A stretch of 64,000 bases of DNA from Staphylococcus capitis subsp. capitis (GTDB lineage Bacteria > Bacillota > Bacilli > Staphylococcales > Staphylococcaceae), in NCBI RefSeq assembly GCF_040739495.1, contig NZ_CP145263.1, positions 1-64,000 of the forward strand. Direction: 5' to 3'. The notes below the pieces were generated by a model, which had not been told where the DNA came from, made no database searches, and worked only from the letters and a program-made list of their open reading frames with translations. Positions within the stretch are counted from its first letter, which is position 1. Each line of letters starts with the position of its first letter. Shown here piece by piece: positions 54,516-64,000 of this stretch. Both the position numbers and the translations under genes were made by a program.

Positions 54516-54553
54516 AAACGCCACAATTCTCTTCAACAAAGATTGTGGCGTTT
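54516..54553. terminator. Terminator between the RiPP cluster and kdpE
   Basis: AAACGCCACAAT (54516-54527) pairs perfectly with ATTGTGGCGTTT (54542-54553). It can serve both converging genes. Confidence 0.88.
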
Positions 54554-54585
54554 ACATTGCTATTAATATATTCAAAACTTTACAG

Positions 54586-55287
54586 TCACTCCAAATGTTG
54601 CATTTGATAACCAATTCTTGGGTGGGTGATAATGAGCTTTTTCATATTACCCTCATACGTCGTATCACTGTTATTAAGCTTCTTCCGCAACGAGGCCATA
54701 TGAACTCGTAATGACGACATGTCACACTTATTGACGTATCCAAATAGTGCTTTTAATAAAACTTGGTATGTTAATACTTTACCCACATGCTGACTTAAAA
54801 TCTCTAATAATTGGAATTCATAGGGTGTTAAGTGGATAGCTCGTCCCATCATATACACAGAATTACCACTAAAATCAATAATTAGTGGACCGTTCTCAAA
54901 GTTATTCTGCATCGTATCAGGTCGTTTCGTTACACGAAGTGCCACTCTTATACGTGCTTGTAATTCATCAATATTAAAGGGTTTAGTCATATAATCGTTT
55001 GCGCCATAGTCTAAAGCCTTAACTATTGTTTCCTCTTCCGTTCGTGCACTAATAACGATAATAGGAGTATCCACACATTCTCTTAATCGTTTAATTAAAG
55101 AAAGTCCATCAATATCTGGCAATCCTAAATCGAGTAATATAATATCTGGATGTTCTGTTCGAATGCGGAAGTCTGCTTCTCTACCTGTTTTCGCTTTGAT
55201 TACTTTATAGTAATTCATAGTTAATGCGACATCGATTAAATGTAAAATTGCTTCATCATCTTCAACAACTAAAAGTGTAGATTTCAT
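54586..55287 (-). CDS. kdpE: Response regulator KdpE
   Basis: OmpR-type regulator of the Kdp potassium system, 233 residues: receiver domain with VVEDDEAI, phospho-acceptor in IILLDLGLPD and KPF lysine, then a winged helix (MASLRKKLN). It starts four bases after the kdpD stop, so it is co-transcribed with kdpD and acts on kdpFABC, which is divergent upstream of kdpD. Confidence 0.96.
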   Translation of the reverse strand: MKSTLLVVEDDEAILHLIDVALTMNYYKVIKAKTGREADFRIRTEHPDIILLDLGLPDIDGLSLIKRLRECVDTPIIVISARTEEETIVKALDYGANDYMTKPFNIDELQARIRVALRVTKRPDTMQNNFENGPLIIDFSGNSVYMMGRAIHLTPYEFQLLEILSQHVGKVLTYQVLLKALFGYVNKCDMSSLRVHMASLRKKLNNSDTTYEGNMKKLIITHPRIGYQMQHLE

Positions 55288-55291
55288 TATC

Positions 55292-57946
55292 TCACCCTTC
55301 CATTTCTATTTGTTCTTTATCTAAATAAAAATAAAATATACTGCCACTTGGTTCATTGGGCTGATATTCTAATTTACTGTGATGCTGTTTTAATATAAGT
55401 TGAACTAGATACAAACCGAGCCCCAAACTATCTTTTTTATTATCTTTAAAGTAATCCCCTGAATAATATGGATTGAAGATTAAATCCCGCTCTTCTTTAG
55501 GTATACCTTTACCATTATCAATAATTTCAAATAATATCTTTGAATCTTGTTCGTGCACACGTAGGGTAATCACAGAGTGAGATTCAGAATGTTTCAACGC
55601 ATTGTCTACCAAGTTAAATAAAACTTGTAGCATTAATTTACTGTCGGTATAAACCAATGCGAACGTGCCATCCTCTTCAATAGTGACTTTATGATTTTGA
55701 TGACGTCGCACGAGTCCATATTCAAACTCTTCTAATAGCTCCTCTACAAGGTATGATGTGCGCTTAATTTGAATATCAGAACGCTCCAATTTTGTTAAAG
55801 ATAGGATATTTGTGACTAACGTATATAAATATTGTGCCTCTTCGTATGAAGCGGTTAACAATTGCGCTCGTTCATTTTTATCTAAGCCATCATTATGATA
55901 CTTCACTACATCTAAGTTACCGATAATGGATGTTAATGGCGTTCTAATATCATGTGAAATAGAGTGCAAGAAGTTTGATCTAGTTGCTTCTCTTTCGGCT
56001 ATCACCATCGACTGTCTTGTTTGTTTGAGTAGGGCGACATTTTCAACGGCAAGGGTTAGATCGTTTAACATGGAATCTAAGATAGAATTGTCGTATGTAT
56101 CGATGTAGTCCTCATCTGTAAACTGAATCGAAATGATACCCTTTACTGGTCTTGTACCAATAGGAATGCATAGAAATTTACTACCTGGGAAGGTATCGGT
56201 GAGTCTACCCGCACGTCTTTCGTTCTCTATTACCCAACTCAGCGTTTCAGCATCCTCAGTCCCTTGGTTATGCACACTCGCGCTAACACCGAACGACGCG
56301 GACTGCACCACCTTCTTAGCTTCGATTTGAAATACGGTAACGTCCTGCTTCAATAATTGATGAATTTGACCCCCGGCCACTCTCAGCAGCTTCATAGTCG
56401 AATATGATTCCTTAATCGATTGATTAAATTGTAACATAATATCCGTACGATATAACTGCCGTTCGGTTAAAGAGTGTTGATATTTTAAATTTTTTAATAT
56501 GCCACTCGTGAAAATGCTAGCAAATATGCTCGTCACAAAAGTGATGGGATATTCAAAGCGATACATTTCAAGCGTAAACCTCGGCACAGTAAAGAAATAG
56601 TTAAAGACGAAGACGTTTAATATCGACGCGAAGAAACCAATTAAATACGACTGCGTCCAAATGGAGAGCACGATAATACCAATAAAGAACATTAAAAGAA
56701 TGATGGCACTAGACTCATTCTTATCCATCTTATAAATCCACATTCCTAATAACACGCACACGATTTGAATAGTTAACATTTTAACGATATCGACTGATAA
56801 CGTGAGTTGATATGGTTTGTTATCTCTTTTACGACTACTACGGTCACGATTTTGTTTATCCGAATAAATCTGATGTATCGGAACAATCTCTAATTTAAAG
56901 TGATGCGTAGTATGATTAATCTGTTCAATTAATGACTTCTTAAAATACTCTTTCCAAGGTGGTTGTTCAGACTGGCCGAGCACCAATTTAGTCACAAATG
57001 AATTGTCGCACCAATCAATCAAGGTCTTCGCAATATCTTGTGCATATAACACCTTAATCTCAGCACCAAGTGATTTGGCAAGCATCAAATTTTTATGAAC
57101 ATAGTGATCTTGTGCACGACTTTCAGAACGTGTTTCAAAGGTGTCGATATAAATAGCGGTAAACTTTGCATGCTCTTTATACGCAGCGCGTCTTGCTTCA
57201 CGAATCACGCGTTCATTATAAATACTTCCACTTACAGCTACTGCAATATGAGGCGTAACATCCGTATGCTTCGTTTTATACTGTTGCTCTTTTTGACTCA
57301 TAATATCCGCAACAGTTCTTAGCGTAAGTTCACGTAACTCTGTCAGATTCTCATAGGTGAAAAAATTGGAAAAAGCAGTATCCAAACGTTCTTTTTTATA
57401 AACCTTTCCAGCTTTGAGACGTTGAATTAACATATTCGGCGAAATATCAACGACTTCGTAAGCATCAGCAGACATTATAAATTGATCCGGAACACGTTCT
57501 GACACTTGGATACCTGTCATCAACGCTATTTGTCCGCTCAAACTTTCAATGTGTTGAATGTTAAGTGTCGTCCAAACATCAATACCATGAGAAAGAATTT
57601 CTTCAATATCCATGTAACGTTTTAAATGTCGTGTTTTTGAGATATTCGTATGAGCTAACTCATCGATAAGCACAACATCTGGATGTGCCTCAACAATTTG
57701 ATTCACGTCGATAAAATGAAAGAGATGACTCCCAAATTTTCGGCTAGATGTCTTAATTTCTGGTAGTTGTTTAGCGAGCGCACTTGTCTCAGGACGTTGA
57801 TGTGGCTCAATATAGCCAATCTTAATATCTACACCTTCTTTATAAAGATCGATACCGTTCGATAGCATTTCATACGTCTTTCCAACACCAGGGCTATAGC
57901 CTAAATAAATGGTGAGTTTACCTCTGCTTCTATGTGAACTTTCCAT
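55292..57946 (-). CDS. kdpD: Sensor histidine kinase KdpD with c-di-AMP-binding USP motif
   Basis: An 884-residue kinase: N-terminal KdpD domain with Walker A GYSPGVGKT, a universal-stress-protein domain (about 230-360), four membrane helices (about 385-485), a GAF domain, then the phospho-histidine box HSISHDIRTPLTS and the ATPase (DNGKGIP, DSLGLGLYLV). In the USP domain, SGS at 239-241 is followed after exactly 20 residues by FTAIY (262-266). That matches the SxS-X20-FTAxY motif known to bind c-di-AMP in S. aureus KdpD. It faces away from kdpFABC. Confidence 0.96.
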   Translation of the reverse strand: MESSHRSRGKLTIYLGYSPGVGKTYEMLSNGIDLYKEGVDIKIGYIEPHQRPETSALAKQLPEIKTSSRKFGSHLFHFIDVNQIVEAHPDVVLIDELAHTNISKTRHLKRYMDIEEILSHGIDVWTTLNIQHIESLSGQIALMTGIQVSERVPDQFIMSADAYEVVDISPNMLIQRLKAGKVYKKERLDTAFSNFFTYENLTELRELTLRTVADIMSQKEQQYKTKHTDVTPHIAVAVSGSIYNERVIREARRAAYKEHAKFTAIYIDTFETRSESRAQDHYVHKNLMLAKSLGAEIKVLYAQDIAKTLIDWCDNSFVTKLVLGQSEQPPWKEYFKKSLIEQINHTTHHFKLEIVPIHQIYSDKQNRDRSSRKRDNKPYQLTLSVDIVKMLTIQIVCVLLGMWIYKMDKNESSAIILLMFFIGIIVLSIWTQSYLIGFFASILNVFVFNYFFTVPRFTLEMYRFEYPITFVTSIFASIFTSGILKNLKYQHSLTERQLYRTDIMLQFNQSIKESYSTMKLLRVAGGQIHQLLKQDVTVFQIEAKKVVQSASFGVSASVHNQGTEDAETLSWVIENERRAGRLTDTFPGSKFLCIPIGTRPVKGIISIQFTDEDYIDTYDNSILDSMLNDLTLAVENVALLKQTRQSMVIAEREATRSNFLHSISHDIRTPLTSIIGNLDVVKYHNDGLDKNERAQLLTASYEEAQYLYTLVTNILSLTKLERSDIQIKRTSYLVEELLEEFEYGLVRRHQNHKVTIEEDGTFALVYTDSKLMLQVLFNLVDNALKHSESHSVITLRVHEQDSKILFEIIDNGKGIPKEERDLIFNPYYSGDYFKDNKKDSLGLGLYLVQLILKQHHSKLEYQPNEPSGSIFYFYLDKEQIEMEG

Positions 57947-58112
57947 ATGCCACCACCTCTTAATTACATATTAATTAAGATTAATCCATTTATCCATTTA
58001 TATTTTTATTTAATTTCTTATCTTTATGTTTCCTTTATAACTTTGTTCAAATATTAATACTTTAATTACAATGCTCTTGATAAGATGTCCATGAAAGTGA
58101 GGAGAAAGCACA

Positions 58113-58193
58113 ATGATTACATTTTTAGTCTTCATAACCATCGGAATAATTTTATTCCTATTTTATGCATTACTTTGGAGTGAAAAATTCTAG
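58113..58193 (+). CDS. kdpF: KdpF, small membrane subunit of the Kdp ATPase
   Basis: A 26-residue single-helix peptide ([20 protein letters not shown], then LWSEKF). It stabilises the KdpABC complex. Its ribosome site GAGGAG is at 58099-58104, and kdpA starts 20 bases after its stop. It lies in the expected first place of kdpFABC. Confidence 0.88.
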   Translation: MITFLVFITIGIILFLFYALLWSEKF

Positions 58194-58213
58194 TAGCGAA
58201 AGAAGGAAAGATT

Positions 58214-59896
58214 ATGAGTATGATACTATTTTTAATCACATTTATCGTGCTCTCATACGTGATGAGCCGATATTTATATACAGTGGCTTTAATCGTACCG
58301 TCTAAGATGGATGTCTTATTCACACCTATTGAAAAGGGACTCTACAAATTGATTGGTACATCATTAGAGCACATGTCATGTAAAACCTATTTAAAACACT
58401 TTTTATGTTTTAACGGTTTAACTTGCGCTTTAGCATTTATCTTACTACTGACACAACAATGGTTATGGTTAAACCCCAATCATAATTTTAGTCAATCAGT
58501 GTCTTTGGCATTTAATACAGCAGCATCGTTTTTAACGAATACAAATTTACAACATTATGCTGGTGAGACGGGATTAACGTATTTCACGCAAATGGGTGTC
58601 ATCACGTGTCTCATGTTCACTTCAGCCGCTTCAGGTTACTCAGTATGCATCGCAATGTTGCGTAGACTAACAGGGATGACAGACGTCATAGGTAACTTCT
58701 ATCAAGACGTAGTGCGATTTATTATACGTGTTTTAATACCATTCGCACTCGTGTTGAGCATATTTCTTATCAGTCAAGGGACGCCTCAAACGTTACATGG
58801 CAATTTAGTTATTGAAACCATGTCAGGCGTGAAACAAACCATTGCATATGGGCCTATGGCTTCACTTGAGTCAATTAAACATCTTGGAACGAATGGTGGA
58901 GGGTTCCTAAGTGCTAACTCATCTACACCATTTGAGAATCCAACCTACTGGTCTAATTTCGCAGAAGCTTTAAGTATGATGCTAATTCCTGGGTCGCTTG
59001 TCTTTTTATTTGGGAGAATGCTGAAAGCTAAACAACATATCCATTCCCATGCGGTAATGATTTTTATAGCGATGTTTACGATGTTTGTTGTGCTTTTACT
59101 TATTTGTCTTCATTATGAAAATGCAGGAAATCCAATCTTACACCACTTAGGAATTGATGGAGGCAATATGGAGGGCAAAGAAACGCGTTTTGGTATCGGT
59201 CAATCAGCTTTATTTACAACGATTACAACTGCTTTTACGACTGGGACCGTCAACAACATGCACGACAGTCTCACTCCTATGGGTGGCATAATCCCAATGA
59301 TTCTTATGATGTTAAATGCTGTCTTCGGTGGTGAAGGTGTCGGTCTAATGAATATGTTGATCTATGTCATGCTCACTGTCTTTATTTGCAGTTTAATGAT
59401 TGGAAAGACACCAAGTTATTTAGGGATGAAAATCGAATCTAAAGAGATGAAGTGGATAGCACTGACATTTTTAGTCCATCCATTACTGATTTTAATATTT
59501 TCAGCATTAGCATTTATCATTCCAGGCGCTAAAGATGCGATAACAAATCCACAGTTTCATGGCGTTTCACAAGTCATCTATGAATTTGCATCCTCGTCTG
59601 CTAACAATGGTTCAGGTTTTGAAGGTTTAAAAGATAACACTGTATTCTGGAATATTTCGACAGCAATAGTGATGCTCATTGCACGTTATATTCCAATCAT
59701 CTTGCAACTGATGATTGTGTCTAGTCTGGTCAACAAGAAAACCTATCAACATACAGATTACTCACAAGATGTACCGATTAGTAACCTGTTCTTTAGCACC
59801 GTGTTGATTATCTTCATCATCTTACTCAGTGGTTTGACCTTCTTACCAGATTTAATGCTTGGACCAATAGGAGAACAACTACTGTTGCATTCATGA
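58214..59896 (+). CDS. kdpA: Potassium-transporting ATPase subunit KdpA
   Basis: KdpA is the potassium-selective channel subunit, 560 residues with about ten helices. The selectivity loops are visible as [26 protein letters not shown] and SANNGSGF. It starts after AGAAGGAAAG. It precedes kdpB by 19 bases in the kdpFABC operon, which is expressed under potassium limitation through KdpDE. Confidence 0.98.
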   Translation: MSMILFLITFIVLSYVMSRYLYTVALIVPSKMDVLFTPIEKGLYKLIGTSLEHMSCKTYLKHFLCFNGLTCALAFILLLTQQWLWLNPNHNFSQSVSLAFNTAASFLTNTNLQHYAGETGLTYFTQMGVITCLMFTSAASGYSVCIAMLRRLTGMTDVIGNFYQDVVRFIIRVLIPFALVLSIFLISQGTPQTLHGNLVIETMSGVKQTIAYGPMASLESIKHLGTNGGGFLSANSSTPFENPTYWSNFAEALSMMLIPGSLVFLFGRMLKAKQHIHSHAVMIFIAMFTMFVVLLLICLHYENAGNPILHHLGIDGGNMEGKETRFGIGQSALFTTITTAFTTGTVNNMHDSLTPMGGIIPMILMMLNAVFGGEGVGLMNMLIYVMLTVFICSLMIGKTPSYLGMKIESKEMKWIALTFLVHPLLILIFSALAFIIPGAKDAITNPQFHGVSQVIYEFASSSANNGSGFEGLKDNTVFWNISTAIVMLIARYIPIILQLMIVSSLVNKKTYQHTDYSQDVPISNLFFSTVLIIFIILLSGLTFLPDLMLGPIGEQLLLHS

Positions 59897-59915
59897 TGAA
59901 AGGAGATTGTAGAAA

Positions 59916-61937
59916 ATGATGAAAACATCAAAAATATTTGAATCAAGTTTGGTTAAACAAGCACTTAAAGAAAGTGTTGTGAAATTAAACCCAAAATATA
60001 TGGTGAAGAATCCCATCATGTTTGTGGTAGAAGTGGGCATGCTATTATCATTTTTATTAATTTTTGTGCCTAATTTATTTATACAAGAACATGTATCACG
60101 TATGTATGTGTTAAGCATTTTTATCATCTTATTGCTAACACTTATTTTTGCTAACTTTTCAGAAGCGTTAGCAGAAGGGCGAGGAAAAGCGCAAGCGAAT
60201 GCCTTACGTCAGACACAAACAGAAATGACGGCGCGATTGATTAAAGAGGACGGCGCTTACGAAATAATAGATGCTAGCAACTTGAAAAAAGGAGACCTCG
60301 TTCGTGTAGAAACTGGGGAACAAATACCCAATGATGGTCAAGTTATTAAAGGTTTAGCAACTGTCGACGAGTCTGCGATTACCGGTGAATCAGCACCAGT
60401 GATTAAAGAGAGTGGTGGAGATTTTAATAATGTGATTGGAGGCACCTCTGTCACTTCCGACTGGTTAGAAATAGAAATCACTTCCGAACCAGGTCAATCA
60501 TTCTTAGATAAAATGATTCATTTAGTCGAAGGCGCAACAAGAAAGAAAACACCAAATGAAATTGCATTATTCACGCTCTTAATGACGTTAACTATTATCT
60601 TTCTAGTTGTGATTGTAACGATGTACCCGTTAGCACAATTTCTTCATTTCAATTTATCGATAGTTATGTTGATTGCTTTAACGGTCTGCTTAATTCCTAC
60701 AACAATTGGTGGATTGCTATCAGCTATCGGTATCGCTGGGATGGATCGTGTGACGCAGTTTAATATTTTAGCAAAAAGTGGGCGTTCCGTAGAATCATGT
60801 GGCGATGTAAATGTGTTGATTCTAGATAAAACTGGAACTATTACTTATGGCAACCGTATGGCAGATGCATTTATTCCTGTGGCATCAACGAGTTATGAAA
60901 GATTAGTGCGAGCAGCGTATGAAAGTTCCGTAGAAGATGATACACCGGAAGGAAGTAGTATTATTAAACTTGCACAAAGTCAAGGCATTGAGTTACCTCA
61001 AGAAAGAGGCGAATATTTCCCATTTACTGCGGAGACACGTATGAGTGGTGCGAAATTTGATGACCATGAAGTGTATAAAGGTGCACCTAATAGTATGATT
61101 AAGCGTGTTAAAGAAGCGGGTGGGGCTATTCCTGATGATTTAGATGAACGGGTCACTGAAGTGTCTAAAAAAGGTGGAACACCACTCATTGTTATTGAAA
61201 ATAATGAAATATTAGGTGTCATCTACTTAAAAGATGTAATTAAGGATGGACTTGTTGAACGATTTCAAGAATTACGCGAGATGGGTATCGAAACCGTGAT
61301 GTGTACCGGCGATAACGCACTTACTGCAGCAACAATTGCGAAAGAAGCGGGTGTAGATCGCTTTATCGCAGAATGTAAACCAGAAGATAAAATTAATGTT
61401 ATTAGAGAAGAACAAGCTAAGGGTCATATTGTGGCAATGACAGGTGATGGCACAAATGACGCACCTGCTTTAGCAGAAGCTAATGTTGGTTTAGCTATGA
61501 ACTCTGGTACAACAAGTGCGAAAGAAGCGGCGAATTTAATTGATTTAGATTCTAATCCTACTAAGTTAATGGAAGTAGTACTAATAGGTAAGCAATTATT
61601 GATGACACGCGGTTCTTTAACAACGTTTAGTATAGCGAATGATATCGCTAAATATTTCGCAATTCTACCAGCCATGTTTATGTCTGCCATGCCAGCAATG
61701 AATCGCTTAAATATAATGCATTTACATTCACCTGAATCAGCAGTGCTATCGGCACTCATTTTCAATGCATTCATTATTGTGCTACTCATACCCATTGCGA
61801 TGAAAGGTGTTCAATTTAAAAGTGCTTCAACACAAACGATATTAATGAAAAATATGATGGTCTATGGATTAGGCGGTATGATTGTGCCATTTATAGGTAT
61901 CAAATTCATTGATTTAATTATTCAATACTTTGTCTAA
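59916..61937 (+). CDS. kdpB: Potassium-transporting ATPase subunit KdpB (P-type ATPase)
   Basis: KdpB hydrolyses ATP to energise potassium transport through KdpA. The 673-residue protein has the P-type motifs: TGESAPV actuator, phosphorylation site [11 protein letters not shown], nucleotide-binding region (about 330-450) and hinge [13 protein letters not shown]. The start follows AAAGGAG, with two adjacent ATG codons. It is followed by kdpC after 15 bases. Confidence 0.98.
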   Translation: MMKTSKIFESSLVKQALKESVVKLNPKYMVKNPIMFVVEVGMLLSFLLIFVPNLFIQEHVSRMYVLSIFIILLLTLIFANFSEALAEGRGKAQANALRQTQTEMTARLIKEDGAYEIIDASNLKKGDLVRVETGEQIPNDGQVIKGLATVDESAITGESAPVIKESGGDFNNVIGGTSVTSDWLEIEITSEPGQSFLDKMIHLVEGATRKKTPNEIALFTLLMTLTIIFLVVIVTMYPLAQFLHFNLSIVMLIALTVCLIPTTIGGLLSAIGIAGMDRVTQFNILAKSGRSVESCGDVNVLILDKTGTITYGNRMADAFIPVASTSYERLVRAAYESSVEDDTPEGSSIIKLAQSQGIELPQERGEYFPFTAETRMSGAKFDDHEVYKGAPNSMIKRVKEAGGAIPDDLDERVTEVSKKGGTPLIVIENNEILGVIYLKDVIKDGLVERFQELREMGIETVMCTGDNALTAATIAKEAGVDRFIAECKPEDKINVIREEQAKGHIVAMTGDGTNDAPALAEANVGLAMNSGTTSAKEAANLIDLDSNPTKLMEVVLIGKQLLMTRGSLTTFSIANDIAKYFAILPAMFMSAMPAMNRLNIMHLHSPESAVLSALIFNAFIIVLLIPIAMKGVQFKSASTQTILMKNMMVYGLGGMIVPFIGIKFIDLIIQYFV

Positions 61938-61952
61938 AGGAGGAGTCGCAAG

Positions 61953-62513
61953 ATGGCAACAATACGAAAAAGTGTTGGACTTGTAGTCGTATTATTTGTA
62001 CTATGTGGGTTTATATTCCCGCTAACAGTGACAGCAATAGGTCAAGTCGCATTTCCACATCAAGCCAATGGGAGTTTAATCAAGTATGGTGGGAAAGTAA
62101 TTGGATCAGAACTGATTGGTCAACAATGGAACGATTCTAAATACTTTCACGGTCGAACAAGCGCTGTAAATTATAATATGGACAAAAAACTTTTGAAAGA
62201 GAACGGTGGACCTTTATCAGGTGGTTCAAATCTAGCAAATTCGAATCCTCAATTCAAACAACGTGTTGACGATGAGATTCATAAAGAAGGCCATCAACTT
62301 ACTGCAGATGCTGTTACTGCTTCAGGTTCAGGATTAGATCCAGATATCACTGTTTCCAATGCAAATGCGCAAGTGAAAAGGATTGCAAACGAACGTGGAC
62401 TTGAGGAAGCATCAATTAAACGCACGATTCAACAACATAAACAATCCTCTCCTATGACTGAGGACTACGTGAACGTACTTAAACTGAATATTGCACTTGA
62501 TAAGATGAAATAG
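61953..62513 (+). CDS. kdpC: Potassium-transporting ATPase subunit KdpC
   Basis: KdpC is a single-helix subunit that assists ATP binding by KdpB. The 186-residue protein has the N-terminal helix ([21 protein letters not shown]) and the conserved stretches [27 protein letters not shown] and [15 protein letters not shown]. It starts after AAGGAGG and is the last gene of the operon, followed by a terminator. Confidence 0.97.
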   Translation: MATIRKSVGLVVVLFVLCGFIFPLTVTAIGQVAFPHQANGSLIKYGGKVIGSELIGQQWNDSKYFHGRTSAVNYNMDKKLLKENGGPLSGGSNLANSNPQFKQRVDDEIHKEGHQLTADAVTASGSGLDPDITVSNANAQVKRIANERGLEEASIKRTIQQHKQSSPMTEDYVNVLKLNIALDKMK

Positions 62514-62540
62514 CTTTAGAAATTAAACTATGAAACATTT

Positions 62541-62600
62541 GAGCGAGATGATGAAACCAGCCATTGATTATATATTGAGGTTTCTACCTCGCTCTTTTTG
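62541..62600 (+). terminator. Terminator after kdpC
   Basis: GAGCGAG (62541-62547) pairs with CTCGCTC (62588-62594), with further inner pairing GAAACC to GGTTTC, followed by TTTTT. Confidence 0.82.
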
Positions 62601-62683
62601 GTTTTTTAAAAATTAATGATAATATATAAATATAATTGTAAAGTAATTATTTTTTAAAACAATTAGTTTATGGAGGAAAATAT

Positions 62684-63376
62684 ATGCTTTCGATAGCACG
62701 AAAAGAGTTTGTTTCATTATTTAAAAGTATTAAGTCTATCTTAATAGTTTTAATCATGATTGCTATAAGTTTAGGTATAGCTAAAATATTAAGCTTATTC
62801 GGTAGTCAGTTAAGTAGTGAAATTGGTATTCACAAAACACCATATCAATTAGCGCTTATGTTAACTGTAATACTTACCAGTCCGTTATTTGCATTTACAC
62901 TATCGCATAACATTATCAATGAAGAAGTTAAAAATAGAACGATGCGATTCTTAGCTACTAAAACGACTAGAAATAATATTCTATTTGGTAAATTTTTAGG
63001 CGCTTTATTATTTTGGATTACTTGTTTATTGATTACTACACTATTGTTGATTATTTATTCACATGAGTTTTACTTTTTAGAGTTAATGCAAAGCATTGCA
63101 TTTGTAAGTTATTTCTTAGGAATGGCAACATTATTATCTGTGTTTATCGATAACACAATGTTAACCAATTTCTTAGGGATAGCACTTTCTATAATATTGA
63201 CTGTCTTAGGATTATGGAGTACTGAAACAAATAGAATCTGGTTAAAATTACTTAAATACATCATGCCATATTTCTATTATTGTAGTGAAAACAGGGCTGT
63301 TCCTTTTGTGATATTAATCTTTACTATTATTTTTCTGATCATCAGTCTATACATATTTAGAAAGAGGGATTTATAA
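62684..63376 (+). CDS. ABC-2 family transporter permease
   Basis: A 230-residue membrane protein with six predicted helices and the ABC-2 arrangement (MLSIARKEFVSLFKS start, NEEVKNRTMRFLATKT loop). It overlaps the next ATPase gene by one base (TAATG), so the two form one transporter. The substrate is unknown; bacteriocin immunity or drug export are possible. The start follows TGGAGG. Confidence 0.85.
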   Translation: MLSIARKEFVSLFKSIKSILIVLIMIAISLGIAKILSLFGSQLSSEIGIHKTPYQLALMLTVILTSPLFAFTLSHNIINEEVKNRTMRFLATKTTRNNILFGKFLGALLFWITCLLITTLLLIIYSHEFYFLELMQSIAFVSYFLGMATLLSVFIDNTMLTNFLGIALSIILTVLGLWSTETNRIWLKLLKYIMPYFYYCSENRAVPFVILIFTIIFLIISLYIFRKRDL

Positions 63377-64000
63377 TGAATGCAATTCAAACTCATAACT
63401 TAACAAAAATGTACCAGAATAAAACTGTGGTCAATCATATCAACTTAAGTGTTAAAGAAGGTACGATATTTGGTTTCTTAGGTCATAATGGAGCAGGTAA
63501 ATCAACATTTATTAATATGTTAACAGGGTTATGTCAGCCCTCTGATGGCACGTTCAACTTAAATGTTCAGAATAAGAGAGAAATGGGAGTTTTACCAGAT
63601 TATTCTTCTTTCTATAATAATATGACTGGAAAAGAGCATGTAAAATACTTTTGCAGCATAATGAAATATGATGTTTCGAATAGCGAGATAGAAAACCTCT
63701 TTCAATCAATTGGATTAGAAAATGGTCTAAATTTAAAAGTTAAAAAGTATTCTTTCGGTATGAAAAAGAAACTAGGAATTATACAAGCAGTAGTTAATAA
63801 ACCTAAAATACTATTCCTAGATGAACCTACTTCAGGGGTAGATGCTAATTCAATTTTATCTATACACAAACTTATTAAGACTATTGCAGAATCAGGGACT
63901 ACGATATTCTTAACGTCACATAATTTGGATGAAATCCAAAAATTATGTGATGAAATGGCGATTATGAGTCAAGGTAATATCGAAGTGCAAGGTAATTTAA
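63376..64000 (+). CDS. ABC transporter ATPase, cut off by the window end
   Basis: The reading frame is open from ATG 63376 to the end of the window (about 208 codons). It has Walker A FLGHNGAGKST, Q-loop-like GVLPDYSS, the signature YSFGMKKKLGI, Walker B ILFLDEPTSGVD and TSHNLDEI. It pairs with the ABC-2 permease. The C-terminus is outside the window. Confidence 0.9.
   Translation, partial: MNAIQTHNLTKMYQNKTVVNHINLSVKEGTIFGFLGHNGAGKSTFINMLTGLCQPSDGTFNLNVQNKREMGVLPDYSSFYNNMTGKEHVKYFCSIMKYDVSNSEIENLFQSIGLENGLNLKVKKYSFGMKKKLGIIQAVVNKPKILFLDEPTSGVDANSILSIHKLIKTIAESGTTIFLTSHNLDEIQKLCDEMAIMSQGNIEVQGNL

Overview
The window starts at the first base of dnaA and runs through a staphylococcal origin-proximal chromosome segment. 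The order dnaA-dnaN-yaaA-recF-gyrB-gyrA-nnrD-hutH-serS-azlCD-metX-yybS-gdpP-rplI-dnaB-purA-tRNAs-walRKHIJ-rlmH is the Staphylococcus order. Codon use is AT-rich. The YSIRK/LPETG SD-repeat surface protein and the beta-haemolysin-type sphingomyelinase also fit. The SD protein and the accessory content suggest a coagulase-negative species, but I cannot fix the species from sequence alone.

Core, 1-30.9 kb. Replication initiation and gyrase genes surround an oriC with DnaA boxes between dnaA and dnaN. Three leader controls are clear: a perfect CcpA cre site before hutH, a T-box before serS and a SAM-I riboswitch before metX. azlC has a frameshift plus a nonsense change that scramble its last segment. 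After the tRNA-Glu/tRNA-Asp pair comes the essential walRKHIJ operon. Between walI and walJ lie two tandem ~120-nt units whose stems differ in sequence but keep pairing, so they look like structured RNAs. A second cluster of DnaA boxes precedes rlmH, whose 3' end carries the SCC attachment sequence.

Accessory region, 30.9-44 kb. Downstream of rlmH there are no ccr or mec genes. A minus-strand pair of defence-type genes is found instead: a membrane/Rossmann/RyR-domain protein and a tandem TIR plus helical-repeat protein, both apparently damaged (no normal start for the first, a frameshift inside the second TIR domain of the second). Next come remnants of a type I methyltransferase gene (hsdM), an SD-repeat adhesin with its own GtfA/GtfB-type glycosyltransferase pair, and a sphingomyelinase gene.

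Right part, 44-64 kb. It holds housekeeping dus, an HrtAB-like ABC transporter, a cationic secreted serine protease, a Q/N-rich lipoprotein, a compact RiPP-type cluster (51.0-54.5 kb), the kdpDE and kdpFABC potassium system, and the start of an ABC-2 transporter that runs off the end.

The most unusual item is the RiPP-type cluster. A 49-residue precursor with no cysteine has a tail in which Ser/Thr strictly alternates with other, mostly hydrophobic residues. It is followed by a kinase-like protein, a HopA1-family protein and a zinc-type dehydrogenase resembling LanJ. This set could phosphorylate, eliminate and reduce Ser/Thr to D-Ala/D-aminobutyrate, giving an alternating D,L peptide. The precursor gene is also bracketed by a 15-bp inverted repeat.
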